From Methylotenera_A sp036676175 (lineage in GTDB: Bacteria; Pseudomonadota; Gammaproteobacteria; Burkholderiales; Methylophilaceae), in the NCBI GenBank assembly GCA_036676175.1, contig JAKFDL010000003.1, positions 1 through 64,000 of the forward strand: a DNA stretch of 64,000 nt. Direction: 5' to 3'. Shown in pieces: positions 27,518 through 36,819 of the stretch (within the stretch, counting starts at the first letter, position 1; each line of letters begins with the position of its first letter). The notes below the pieces were generated by a model that was not told where the DNA came from, did not search any database, and saw only the letters and a program-made list of their open reading frames with translations. A program made the position numbers and the translations under genes.

Positions 27518-30500
27518 CTACATAAATTCTTTTAACAACGTTTTTACCAACTCGACTCTGTGATTAAAATTACCCAACTGCACTGTCACGCGCAATTTGT
27601 CTGGGCCATTCATTCGGCAGCGACGGTCGCGCTGTAGTAAGCTTACGAGCTTCATCGGGTCTAAGTCAGCTTTAATATTAAATTGTAGCTGAATCGCCGC
27701 GTCAGACGCGTCAATTTTAATAATGCCCAGTGGTTTGGCCGCAATACGTAGCCGATGACAGGCTAGCAAAGCCTCTGCCGGCTCTGGCAGCAAGCCAAAC
27801 CGGTCTATCAGCTCTTCTTGCAGGGTGTCCAGCTCGTCATCATTGCCAGCGTTGGCTAAGCGCTTATAAAGCACCAAGCGCTCATGCACATCGGGACAGT
27901 AATTATTAGGCAGTAAGGCAGGCACGTGTAAATTAATCTCAGTCGTCACGCCCAATGGCGCGTCTAAATCTGGCTCTTTACCTGCTTTAAGTTGCTTAAC
28001 CGCATGATTTAACATATCAGAATACAGCTGAAAACCAATCTCCTGCATCTCGCCACTCTGACTATCCCCCAGCAACTCGCCTGCCCCACGAATTTCTAAA
28101 TCATGCATAGCGAGATGAAAACCTGCACCCAAATCTTCTAGTAGCTGAATCGCATCCAAGCGTTTTTGTGCTTGGGGTGTGATTTTGCGGTGCTCATCAG
28201 TGAGCAAATACGCATAGGCCTGGTGATGGCTACGCCCTACTCGGCCGCGCAATTGATGCAGCTGCGCCAAACCGAACATATCCGCGCGATTCATAATAAT
28301 GGTGTTGGCGGTAGGCACATCAATACCTGTTTCAATAATGGTAGTGCAGAGCAAAATATTGCTACGTTGCTGATAAAAATCGCGCATCACATGCTCTAGT
28401 TCGCGCTCACGCAGTTGGCCGTGCGCAATAGCAATACGAGCCTCTGGAATAATTTTCTCCAGTTTTTCTTTTTGTACAAAAATGGTGTCTACTTCATTGT
28501 GCAAAAAGTAAACTTGGCCGCCACGTTTAAATTCGCGCATCACTGCTTCACGAATAATGCCGTCAGAATAATAGGTGTGAAAGGTTTTAATACTGAGGCG
28601 TTTTTGCGGTGGTGTGGCGATAACGCTAAATTCGCGCAAACCTTCCATCGCCATGCTGAGGGTTCTTGGAATCGGTGTTGCAGTCAAAGTTAACACATCG
28701 ACTTCTGCGCGCAAGGCTTTTAATTGCTCTTTCTGGCGCACACCAAAGCGGTGTTCCTCATCTAAAATTGCTAAACCTAAATTTTTAAACACGACATCTT
28801 TTTGAATCAAGCGATGCGTGCCGATAATAATATCCACTTTGCCCGCAGCCAAATCAGCCAGCGCTTGTTTTTGTTCTTTGGCGGTTCTAAAACGGGAGAT
28901 TTCAGCAATTTTAATCGGCCATTCTGCAAAACGGTCGCAAAAGTTTTGAAAATGCTGCTCGGCTAACAAGGTTGTCGGCACCAGCACTGCCACTTGTCTG
29001 CCGCCCATTACCGCGACAAAGGCTGCTCTTAATGCAACCTCCGTCTTACCAAAGCCTACGTCGCCACATACCAACCTGTCCATCGGGCGACCGGATTGCA
29101 TATCTCTGATGACATTTTCAATCGCTTCTAATTGGTCAGGTGTTTCTTCAAATGGGAATCCCTCGCAGAACGCTTCATAATCTTTCAGGCTTAAGGTAAA
29201 CGCATGGCCGCGCCGTGCTGCCCGTTGTGCATATAAATTCAGCAACTCTGCCGCGGTATCGCGAATCTGCTTCAGCGCTTTTTTCTTGGCTTTTTCCCAC
29301 TGGCCAGAGCCTAATCGATGCAGTGGCGCGCTTTCTGGAGGACCTCCTGAATAACGGGAGATTAAGAATAATTGCGAAACTGGCACATATAATTTGTCGT
29401 CACCGAAATATTCCAGCAGCAAAAATTCGGTTTCGCCTTCCCCAAAATCCAAATTCATTAAGCCTTTGTAACGCCCTACGCCATGCTGTTCATGCACCAC
29501 AGGGTCATCCATACGTAGCTCTGACAGATCTTTAAGCATGCCCTCAGTATTGCGGGCCTTTTCCTTCTCGCGCCTGCGTTGTTGGCGTACCGTGCCAGAA
29601 TACAATTCTGACTCGGTAATCAAGGCTATATCTTCGTTAAAGCCCGCATGCAGTGGCGACACGCCTAACATTAATGGCGCAGTACTGGTTTGAAACTCGG
29701 CCCAAGTTTCGCATACAGGCATCACCAAGCCATGCTCGGCAAATAGCTGCAACATAGTCTCGCGGCGACCAAGGCTTTCAGCGGTGATTAATACACGCTT
29801 GTTGTTTGTGTCGGTGGAAGCTTTATGGATAAAGGCTTGCAGCTTATGCAGTGGCTGCTCTGCACGCCGCTCTATATCCAATGCAGGTAAAGTTTGAGTA
29901 GGTTCGAGCACGAGTGTAAACAACGCAAAACGCTGCGTTTGTGCAAAAAATTCATCGGTTTTAATTAATAAAACTTCTGGCTTTAATATGGGCTTTTCAG
30001 CATCGTGCGCCAGCAACCTATATCTTGAAGCTGCATCAGCCCAAAACTGCTGCGCTGCCTTATCGCCATTGCCATGCAAGCAAATCGCCGCATTTTCTGG
30101 CAAATAGTCTAACAGGGTAGAAGTCTGCTCAAAAAACAGAGGCAAATACCACTCGATGCCGCCACTGGCCACGCCTTTACTCACGTTTTTATAAATAGTG
30201 GCACGTTGCGGATCGCCCTCAAATTGCTCACGAAAATTGCTTCTGAAAGTGGCAATGCCTTTATCGTCTAGTGGAAACTCACGCGCGGGCAATAGCCTAA
30301 TTTCTGGCACAGGGTACAAGCTACGCTGAGTATCCACATCAAAAGTGCGGATACTCTCAATCTCATCATCGAACAAATCAATGCGGTAAGGTAGCACGCT
30401 GCCCATGGGGAATAAATCAATTAAACCACCGCGCACACTAAATTCGCCTGGCGAGATGACTTGCGAGACGTGGTGATAACCTGCTTGCGCACATTGGTGA

Positions 30501-30934
30501 CGCAGTGCCTCTAAATTGAGCTTTTGGCTTTTTTTAAGCATAAAGCTATGCCCTGCCAAATAAACCACTGCAGGCAGGCGAATCAGTGCGGTAGCCATCG
30601 GCACGATAATCACATCACACAAATTTTGGCTGATTTGGTAGAGGGTAGCTAGCCGCTCGGAAATTAAATCGGGGTGCGGCGAAAACACGTCGTACGGCAG
30701 CGTTTCCCAATCTGGCAGTAGGCGGACGCTAAGCTCTGGCGCAAAGTAAGGGATCTCTTCCAGTAAACGCTGCGCTTCGAAAGCATTAGAAGTGATTACC
30801 ACTAAAGGCGTTTTTTGCTTACTTTCTGTTGTTTTTAGGCGACATGCAAGTGATGCTAGAGATAAACTATCTAAGCCATTGGCAGCATAAGAAAAACGAC
30901 TTTTTTGCCCGGCCTTGGGCGTGAATAACTGCAT
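27518..30934 (-). CDS. mfd: Transcription-repair coupling factor Mfd
   Basis: 1138-residue translocase that removes stalled RNA polymerase from lesions and recruits UvrA. The N-terminal UvrB-like part is followed by the CarD-like polymerase-interaction domain (VVHEQHGVGRYKGL, about 475-490) and helicase motifs CGDVGFGKTEVALRAAF (about 620) and DEEHRFGVRQKEQ. RVGRSHHQAYAYLL and the C-terminal TRCF domain (GVTTEINLHVPALLP) complete it. Length and domain order are normal. ATG start; divergent from rpiA. Confidence 0.97.
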   Translation of the reverse strand: MQLFTPKAGQKSRFSYAANGLDSLSLASLACRLKTTESKQKTPLVVITSNAFEAQRLLEEIPYFAPELSVRLLPDWETLPYDVFSPHPDLISERLATLYQISQNLCDVIIVPMATALIRLPAVVYLAGHSFMLKKSQKLNLEALRHQCAQAGYHHVSQVISPGEFSVRGGLIDLFPMGSVLPYRIDLFDDEIESIRTFDVDTQRSLYPVPEIRLLPAREFPLDDKGIATFRSNFREQFEGDPQRATIYKNVSKGVASGGIEWYLPLFFEQTSTLLDYLPENAAICLHGNGDKAAQQFWADAASRYRLLAHDAEKPILKPEVLLIKTDEFFAQTQRFALFTLVLEPTQTLPALDIERRAEQPLHKLQAFIHKASTDTNNKRVLITAESLGRRETMLQLFAEHGLVMPVCETWAEFQTSTAPLMLGVSPLHAGFNEDIALITESELYSGTVRQQRRREKEKARNTEGMLKDLSELRMDDPVVHEQHGVGRYKGLMNLDFGEGETEFLLLEYFGDDKLYVPVSQLFLISRYSGGPPESAPLHRLGSGQWEKAKKKALKQIRDTAAELLNLYAQRAARRGHAFTLSLKDYEAFCEGFPFEETPDQLEAIENVIRDMQSGRPMDRLVCGDVGFGKTEVALRAAFVAVMGGRQVAVLVPTTLLAEQHFQNFCDRFAEWPIKIAEISRFRTAKEQKQALADLAAGKVDIIIGTHRLIQKDVVFKNLGLAILDEEHRFGVRQKEQLKALRAEVDVLTLTATPIPRTLSMAMEGLREFSVIATPPQKRLSIKTFHTYYSDGIIREAVMREFKRGGQVYFLHNEVDTIFVQKEKLEKIIPEARIAIAHGQLRERELEHVMRDFYQQRSNILLCTTIIETGIDVPTANTIIMNRADMFGLAQLHQLRGRVGRSHHQAYAYLLTDEHRKITPQAQKRLDAIQLLEDLGAGFHLAMHDLEIRGAGELLGDSQSGEMQEIGFQLYSDMLNHAVKQLKAGKEPDLDAPLGVTTEINLHVPALLPNNYCPDVHERLVLYKRLANAGNDDELDTLQEELIDRFGLLPEPAEALLACHRLRIAAKPLGIIKIDASDAAIQLQFNIKADLDPMKLVSLLQRDRRCRMNGPDKLRVTVQLGNFNHRVELVKTLLKEFM

Positions 30935-31079
30935 AAGTGAGCTTGAAAATGACTTGGTTTAATGATGGATTCTGCCTATTATAACTGTAAGGTCAGCTTT
31001 AATTGATAAAGCCTGTGCCTATTGTGTGTACTTTATAAAAAGAAAAAAAGCCCGATAAAATTATAGGGGAGATTGTTCT

Positions 31080-31772
31080 ATGTCAGTTCAGCCAATCAAC
31101 GACAAGCAAGCAGTAGCGATTCACGCTGCTAAATACGTCAAAAACGGCATGCTGGTGGGCTTGGGCACCGGTTCAACTGCCAACTATTTTATTGAAGAAC
31201 TCGCCAGACGACAACGAGACGAGCAGCTAACAGTCACTACTATCGCCAGCTCAAATGTCAGCATGATAAAAGCGCAAAGTCTGGGCTTGAATGTGATCGC
31301 ATTAACACAAGTAGCCGAGATCGATTTATATGTAGATGGTGCGGATGAAATCACACCTGATATGACGCTATTAAAAGGTCGCGGCTACGATTTGGTGTTA
31401 GAAAAACTGCTGGCGAAAGCGGCTAAGCAATTTGTCGTTGTCGCCGATAAAAGCAAATTGGTAGACCGCATCGGCACCAATTACGCCATCCCGATTGAAG
31501 TGATGCCTATGGCCTGGAAAGCGACCAAACGCAGCTTAGAAGCGGCAGGCGGCATAGGTGATCTTCGCCAAAATGTTGCAAAAGACGGCCTAACGGTCAC
31601 CTCACACGGTAGCTTGGTATTGGATATGACGTTCGATAAGTCGATATCAGAACAAGCACTCAACGCGCTAATCAACAATACGCCAGGCGTAGTAGAACAT
31701 GGCATTTTTTACGGCCTGACTAGCGTAGTATTGATTGCAGAAAATGGCAATATTGAAGAGCGTTGGCGTTAA
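31080..31772 (+). CDS. rpiA: Ribose-5-phosphate isomerase A
   Basis: Interconverts ribose-5-phosphate and ribulose-5-phosphate in the pentose phosphate (and ribulose monophosphate-linked) pathway. 230 residues with the phosphate loop GLGTGSTANYF, the DGADEI motif with catalytic Asp and Glu, LLKGRG and VVVADKSKLVD. GGGGAG precedes the ATG by 8 bases. mltF follows after 15 bases and may be co-transcribed. Confidence 0.97.
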   Translation: MSVQPINDKQAVAIHAAKYVKNGMLVGLGTGSTANYFIEELARRQRDEQLTVTTIASSNVSMIKAQSLGLNVIALTQVAEIDLYVDGADEITPDMTLLKGRGYDLVLEKLLAKAAKQFVVVADKSKLVDRIGTNYAIPIEVMPMAWKATKRSLEAAGGIGDLRQNVAKDGLTVTSHGSLVLDMTFDKSISEQALNALINNTPGVVEHGIFYGLTSVVLIAENGNIEERWR

Positions 31773-31787
31773 ATCAAGGCTAATTGC

Positions 31788-33227
31788 TTGCTTAAATTAA
31801 ATCACCGCATATTGGTCTTTTTATTGCTGGCTTTTTCAGTTGGCTGCGACAAGCCCAGCGAAGTGCCTGTGCCGGATTTGCCAGCGCCTGCTGTTAACAA
31901 TGAAAAAATTATCACCTTTGTTACCATTAACAGCCCCAACACCTACTTTGTAGATGGTAACAATGAATTTTCCGGGCTAGAGTACGACTTGGCAAAACTG
32001 TTTGTGCAAGAGCTGGATGACGGTACGCAATTAAAATTCATTGTCGAAAAACACATCGATCAGGTACTACCCAATCTATTCAAAGGAAGTGCAGATATCG
32101 CAGCGGCAGATATTACGATTACCGAAGCACGCAAAACCCGTTTTGACTTTAGTATACCTTACCAAGACGTGCAGCAGCAGGTGGTGTATAACAAGGCTTA
32201 TACAAAAAAACCACCAAAAACCGTAAAGGACCTGATAGGAAAAAATATCTCGGTGCCAGCAGGCACCAGCTTTGCAGAGCGGTTGAATAAACTGAGCCAG
32301 CAAGAGCCTAACTTATTCTGGGAAGAGCGGCGTGACGCAGATTCAGAAAAAATAATTCATGAAGTAGCCGATGGCGAGGTAGATTTCACCATTGCAGACA
32401 GCCATTTACTCGCCATTATGAAAAATTATTATCCCAATTTAGAGGTGGCGTTTTCGATTGGTGAACCCGAAAAAATTGCTTGGGGTATTTCCAGGCAAGC
32501 GGACCCAATGTTAATTAAGAAAGCTAACGCGTTTTTTACTAAAATTAAAAATAATGGCGTTTTGCGTAATTTGATCGACCGCTATCATGGCAGCGCAAAA
32601 CGGCTTAACCCATTAGATATTAAAACATTTTTAATACGCAGCAATACGCTGCTACCAAAATATAAACAACTGTTCAAGCAAGCACAAGAAATTACGGGTA
32701 TGGACTGGCGGCTACTGGCGGCGATTAGCTATCAAGAATCACACTGGGATACCTTTAACACTTCACCGACCAACGTGCGTGGCCTGATGATGCTCACCGA
32801 ATCCACTGCGGACCAAATGGGCGTCACCGACAGGCTAGACCCAAAACAGAGCATTCCTGCAGGCGCCAAGTATATTAGCATGCTGATTGATACCGTTCCT
32901 GACCGCGTGCCAGAACCAGACCGTACTTACATGGCTTTAGCCTCTTACAACATTGGCTATGCCCATGTGGAAGATGCACGTGTACTCGCGCAACGTTTAA
33001 ATCTCAACCCAGACAGTTGGGCCGATGTGAAGAAAACTTTGGTAATGTTGACTAACCCAGATTACTACGTCAATGCCAAATATGGCTATTGCAGGTGCGG
33101 CGCACCGGTCATTTTCGTGGAATCAATTCGCAGTTATCACAATATTTTGTTACGCTACCAGCCTGCACATAACCCTGATCAAGATAGATTTAGATTGGCG
33201 AGTGCACAGCGTGCGGCTCCCAGCTAA
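31788..33227 (+). CDS. mltF: Membrane-bound lytic murein transglycosylase F
   Basis: 479-residue peptidoglycan lytic transglycosylase. The TTG start at 31788, with AAGG ten bases ahead, gives a short signal peptide ending FSVGC, probably lipid-modified although Ser at -3 is unusual. A solute-binding-like domain of the SBP_bac_3 type (about 40-270) is followed by an SLT domain with the catalytic Glu in AAISYQESHWD (about 316), then NVRGLMML and ASYNIGYAHVEDAR. The C-terminal stretch reads YGYCRCGAPVIFVESIR; relatives usually have ARG at the first Cys position, so two extra cysteines are odd. Confidence 0.93.
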   Translation: MLKLNHRILVFLLLAFSVGCDKPSEVPVPDLPAPAVNNEKIITFVTINSPNTYFVDGNNEFSGLEYDLAKLFVQELDDGTQLKFIVEKHIDQVLPNLFKGSADIAAADITITEARKTRFDFSIPYQDVQQQVVYNKAYTKKPPKTVKDLIGKNISVPAGTSFAERLNKLSQQEPNLFWEERRDADSEKIIHEVADGEVDFTIADSHLLAIMKNYYPNLEVAFSIGEPEKIAWGISRQADPMLIKKANAFFTKIKNNGVLRNLIDRYHGSAKRLNPLDIKTFLIRSNTLLPKYKQLFKQAQEITGMDWRLLAAISYQESHWDTFNTSPTNVRGLMMLTESTADQMGVTDRLDPKQSIPAGAKYISMLIDTVPDRVPEPDRTYMALASYNIGYAHVEDARVLAQRLNLNPDSWADVKKTLVMLTNPDYYVNAKYGYCRCGAPVIFVESIRSYHNILLRYQPAHNPDQDRFRLASAQRAAPS

Positions 33228-33243
33228 CTTAATTTAGGCGAGC

Positions 33244-34611
33244 TTACTTACCAATCAGCTCAAGGTTATTCATATATGGTCGCAATACAGCAGGAATGGT
33301 CACGCTGCCATCAGCATTCTGGTAATTCTCCAATACCGCAACTAGCGTACGTCCTACTGCCAAACCAGAACCATTGAGGGTATGCACAAATTCTGTTTTT
33401 CCTTGTGCATTTCTAAATCGTGCTTGCAAACGTCGCGCTTGAAATGCTTCGCAATTACTGACGCTAGAGATTTCACGATAGGTATTTTGTGCAGGAAGCC
33501 ACACTTCTAAATCATAGGTCTTCGCCGCACCGAAACCCATATCGCCAGTACATAAACTCACCACACGATACGGTAACTCAAGCGCTTTTAAGATGTTCTC
33601 GGCATGGCCTACCATTTCTTCCAGCGCTTCATAGCTTTTGTCTGGATGTACGATCTGTACCATCTCGACTTTATCAAACTGGTGCTGGCGTATCATGCCT
33701 TTGGTATCTTTACCGTAAGAGCCAGCCTCAGAGCGGAAACAAGGCGTATGCGCAGTGAGTTTGATGGGCAAAGCTTCCAGCGGCACGATTTCATCGCGCA
33801 CGGTGTTGGTGAGCGTGACTTCTGAAGTCGGAATTAAATACCAATTTCTTTGTACTAGACTTGTTTCTGCTGATTCAGGAACACTACCATCAGCATTAAT
33901 TTCGCTGACGCGAACTTCTTTATAAGCGCCTTTGGAATTAATGCCACCATAACTAACTTGGAATAAATCAGACTCAAATTTTGGTAATTGCCCTGTACCA
34001 CGTAATGTTGCATCATTCACTATATATGGCGTGTAACATTCTTCATAACCATGTACTTCAGTTTGTGTATCCAACATAAACTGTGCCAATGCACGGTGCA
34101 ACTTAGCCATACCACCACGCATAAAAGTAAAGCGTGTACCAGACAATTTAATGCCCGTATCAAAATCCAGCCCTAGCGGCGTACCTACATCGGTATGGTC
34201 TTTAATCGCAAAGTCAAAACTACGCGGTGTGCCTACTTTGCGCACTTCAACATTATCTGTTTCAGACTTACCTTGTGGCACACTGTTATGCGGCAAATTT
34301 GGGACATTTAACAATAATTTTTGCAAAGCAGTTTGTAAGTCAGCCAGCACCAACGCATCAACTACCAACTGTTTACCTAAACCAGCCACTTCAGCCATAA
34401 TGGCGGAGACATCTTCACCTTTAGACTTAGCAAAACCAATGCGCTTGGAAGCAGCATTGCGCTTGGCTTGCAGCGCTTCTGTATGAGTCTGGATGGTTTT
34501 ACGTTCGGCTTCTAATTTGCTAAAACTTGTCGCATCAAATGCAAATCCGCGCCTTTCTAACTGTTTTGTAACGCCGTCTAAATCGTTTCTTAATTGCTGA
34601 ATATCTAACAT
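33244..34611 (-). CDS. serS: Serine--tRNA ligase
   Basis: Class II aminoacyl-tRNA synthetase, 455 residues. An N-terminal antiparallel coiled coil (about 1-110, MLDIQQLRNDLDGV onward) binds the tRNA variable arm. The catalytic core has motif 2 (CFRSEAGSYGKDTKGMIRQHQF) and motif 3 (NGSGLAVGRTLVAVLE). An insertion-like segment around residues 220-245 (GGINSKGAYKEVRVSEIN) is a little longer than in E. coli. The start ATG directly follows the rarA stop codon (TAAATG), so the two genes are co-transcribed. Confidence 0.96.
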   Translation of the reverse strand: MLDIQQLRNDLDGVTKQLERRGFAFDATSFSKLEAERKTIQTHTEALQAKRNAASKRIGFAKSKGEDVSAIMAEVAGLGKQLVVDALVLADLQTALQKLLLNVPNLPHNSVPQGKSETDNVEVRKVGTPRSFDFAIKDHTDVGTPLGLDFDTGIKLSGTRFTFMRGGMAKLHRALAQFMLDTQTEVHGYEECYTPYIVNDATLRGTGQLPKFESDLFQVSYGGINSKGAYKEVRVSEINADGSVPESAETSLVQRNWYLIPTSEVTLTNTVRDEIVPLEALPIKLTAHTPCFRSEAGSYGKDTKGMIRQHQFDKVEMVQIVHPDKSYEALEEMVGHAENILKALELPYRVVSLCTGDMGFGAAKTYDLEVWLPAQNTYREISSVSNCEAFQARRLQARFRNAQGKTEFVHTLNGSGLAVGRTLVAVLENYQNADGSVTIPAVLRPYMNNLELIGK

Positions 34612-35949
34612 TTATTTTTTCGCTTTTTTATCTGACTGCTGTTTATCTAGGTCTTTGAGGTGCATTAATTTTTCGCCTATTTTACCTTCTAAGCCACGCG
34701 GCGTGGGCACATAAAACTGCGGCGGTGCGTTTTTAATTTCATACAACTCATCTGGAAAGTAATCTACACCTGCCGCATAAGCCTCTGGTTCGTTGTGCGC
34801 ATAGCGATAGTCTTTGCCGTAATCTAGCGCTTTCATTAGTTTGGTGGGCGCATTTCTAAGGTGCAATGGTACTGGCCGCGATTTATCTTGTGCCACAAAA
34901 CTTTTGGCTTGATTATAGGCGTTGTAAGCTGCGTTACTTTTAGGCGCTACTGCCAAATAAATCACCGCGTTGCTCAGCGCCAATTCACCTTCTGGCGAGC
35001 CAAGCCTCTCATAAATTTGGCAAGCCTCTAGGCACATCCCTTGCGCACGCGGGTCAGCCAGGCCAATATCTTCAATCGCCATACGCACAATGCGCCGACC
35101 CAGATACAGTGGGTCAGCACCGCCATCGATCATGCGTAAAAACCAATATAAGGCTGCGTCTGGGTTACTACCCCGCACCGATTTGTGCAATGCGGAGATT
35201 TGGTCGTAAAACGCCTCGCCACCTTTATCAAACCTGCGCATTTTGCTGGCCATGGTGGTTTGCAAAAATGCTTCATCAATATTTCTGACGTCTGCTCCAG
35301 CAGCCGCGTGGAATAAAGACTCTATAAAGTTCAGTAAACGCCGCGCATCACCATCGGCATACGCCAATATCTGCTCTTTTACAGTGTCAGTTAGCGTAAT
35401 CTCTGGTGCGATTAAGGTGCGCCCGCGCTCTAACAGCAACGCTAGCTCCGGCTCAGTCAAACTATTCAGCACAAATACTTGTGAGCGACTCAATAGCGCG
35501 CTATTCACTTCAAAAGACGGGTTCTCAGTAGTCGCACCAATAAAGGTAATCAGGCCGCTTTCTACAAACGGTAAAAACGCATCCTGCTGGCCTTTGTTAA
35601 AGCGGTGCACTTCATCAACAAATAAGATGGTGTTACGTCCATGCTGCTGTAAGACAAGCTCGGCGCGCTCTACCGCCTCGCGAATATCTTTAATGCCAGA
35701 AAGTACGGCAGAAATGGGGATAAAATCAGCGTCAGCTGTGTTGGCAATGAGGCGCGCCAGCGTGGTTTTGCCAACGCCAGGCGGTCCCCACAAAATCATA
35801 GATGGCAACTTGCCAGATTGAAATGCGACGCGCAATGGTTTGCCTTCGCCCAACAGATGTGATTGCCCGACGACTTCGTCAAGCGTTTTTGGGCGCAGAC
35901 GTTCAGCTAATGGGGCTTGCGGGGTATTGGCTTGAAATAAGCTATTCAC
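34612..35949 (-). CDS. rarA: Replication-associated recombination protein A (MgsA/RarA)
   Basis: AAA+ ATPase of the clamp-loader family acting at stalled replication forks. 445 residues: P-loop GPPGVGKTTLARLIA, Walker B FVDEVHRFNKGQQDAFLP, sensor 1 GATTENPSFEVN, arginine-finger region LLSRSQVF, then the tetramerisation domain with YWFLRMIDGGADPLYLGRRIVR. Start codon GTG at 35949 without a strong ribosome-binding site. It forms a unit with serS; lolA and ftsK lie upstream on the same strand, the order ftsK-lolA-rarA-serS that is conserved in many proteobacteria. Confidence 0.96.
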   Translation of the reverse strand: MNSLFQANTPQAPLAERLRPKTLDEVVGQSHLLGEGKPLRVAFQSGKLPSMILWGPPGVGKTTLARLIANTADADFIPISAVLSGIKDIREAVERAELVLQQHGRNTILFVDEVHRFNKGQQDAFLPFVESGLITFIGATTENPSFEVNSALLSRSQVFVLNSLTEPELALLLERGRTLIAPEITLTDTVKEQILAYADGDARRLLNFIESLFHAAAGADVRNIDEAFLQTTMASKMRRFDKGGEAFYDQISALHKSVRGSNPDAALYWFLRMIDGGADPLYLGRRIVRMAIEDIGLADPRAQGMCLEACQIYERLGSPEGELALSNAVIYLAVAPKSNAAYNAYNQAKSFVAQDKSRPVPLHLRNAPTKLMKALDYGKDYRYAHNEPEAYAAGVDYFPDELYEIKNAPPQFYVPTPRGLEGKIGEKLMHLKDLDKQQSDKKAKK

Positions 35950-36070
35950 TTATTTTCGCTTGAAGTTTAAAACGCTATTTTATTGCTTTACCAAATATCT
36001 TACCAGCACAACATGTCTTGCCAGTTCTTGCCAGCGCCAGAGAAGCTATAGCTAAAATCTTCGCCTGCGT

Positions 36071-36679
36071 TTATTCGCCCACTACATCCACACCTTTGGG
36101 CGGCGTGAACAGGAAAGTTGCATCTTGCAATACAGGGTTGCGCTCTACCTCGTCAAACGTAATATTGGTAACGTGGTTAAAGCTGTCGTATAGCTCCATT
36201 TTCCTTAATTTTTCTGCCTTAAAACCAAGCAGCACGCGGTCGAAGCCACTTTCTTTATCTTTTGGAATCGCCAACACCCAGGTCAAGCCATCTTTACGTG
36301 TCGCATTTTTAAGGGTGAAGCTTTTTTCCACCGCATCGCCTCCTGCTAACATCGCAGCTGGGCTAGAACCCAGTGTTTTGCTTAAATCGCGGATGGTCAC
36401 TTGTTGCAACTCGGTATCAAATAAAAATACTTGTTTGCCATCGCTGACAATTTGCTGTTCATACGGTTTTTTATAATCCCAGCGAAATTTATTCGGGCGT
36501 TGTAGCTGCATGGTACCTTCTACCTCTTGCACCTTGCGGCCTTTATTGTCATTAACCACCTGGCTAAACTGCGCACGCATGGTGTTAGTGTTTTTAAAAA
36601 AATCCAGTAAACTCTCTACGCCATCGGCCATAGCCAAATTAGCAAATGTAATTAACAAACCAAATAAAAACTTATTCAT
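36071..36679 (-). CDS. lolA: Outer-membrane lipoprotein carrier protein LolA
   Basis: Periplasmic chaperone that carries lipoproteins from LolCDE to LolB. 202 residues, with a signal peptide cleaved near ANLAMA, then the half-barrel fold with NTMRAQFSQVV, FRWDYKKPYEQQIVSDG (Arg-Trp lining the cavity) and FDEVERNPVLQDATFLFTPPKGVDV. Length and order are standard. It is 121 bases upstream of rarA and 140 bases downstream of ftsK. Confidence 0.95.
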   Translation of the reverse strand: MNKFLFGLLITFANLAMADGVESLLDFFKNTNTMRAQFSQVVNDNKGRKVQEVEGTMQLQRPNKFRWDYKKPYEQQIVSDGKQVFLFDTELQQVTIRDLSKTLGSSPAAMLAGGDAVEKSFTLKNATRKDGLTWVLAIPKDKESGFDRVLLGFKAEKLRKMELYDSFNHVTNITFDEVERNPVLQDATFLFTPPKGVDVVGE

Positions 36680-36710
36680 AATAGAGTAGCCTAAAAATTC
36701 AGAATTTTGC

Positions 36711-36806
36711 GAAGCAGTGCTAGGCGCACAGAGCGCAGAAACTCAGATAGTACAGGGTTGTACAGCGAAGTTACGAGCACCGCATAACAACGCAATGTGC
36801 ACAAAA
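36711..36806. repeat. GC-richer, possibly structured block in the ftsK-lolA spacer
   Basis: Between two AT-rich flanks lies a block of about 96 bases with distinct composition. It includes a short hairpin GTACA-GGGT-TGTAC (36749-36762) and partly complementary outer arms GTGCT (36718-36722) and AGCAC (36776-36780). A 15-bp AT palindrome AAAATTC-A-GAATTTT (36694-36708) adjoins it. The look is that of a dispersed intergenic element rather than a gene remnant; copies elsewhere could not be checked. Confidence 0.35.
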
Positions 36807-36819
36807 AATGGATTTGAAA

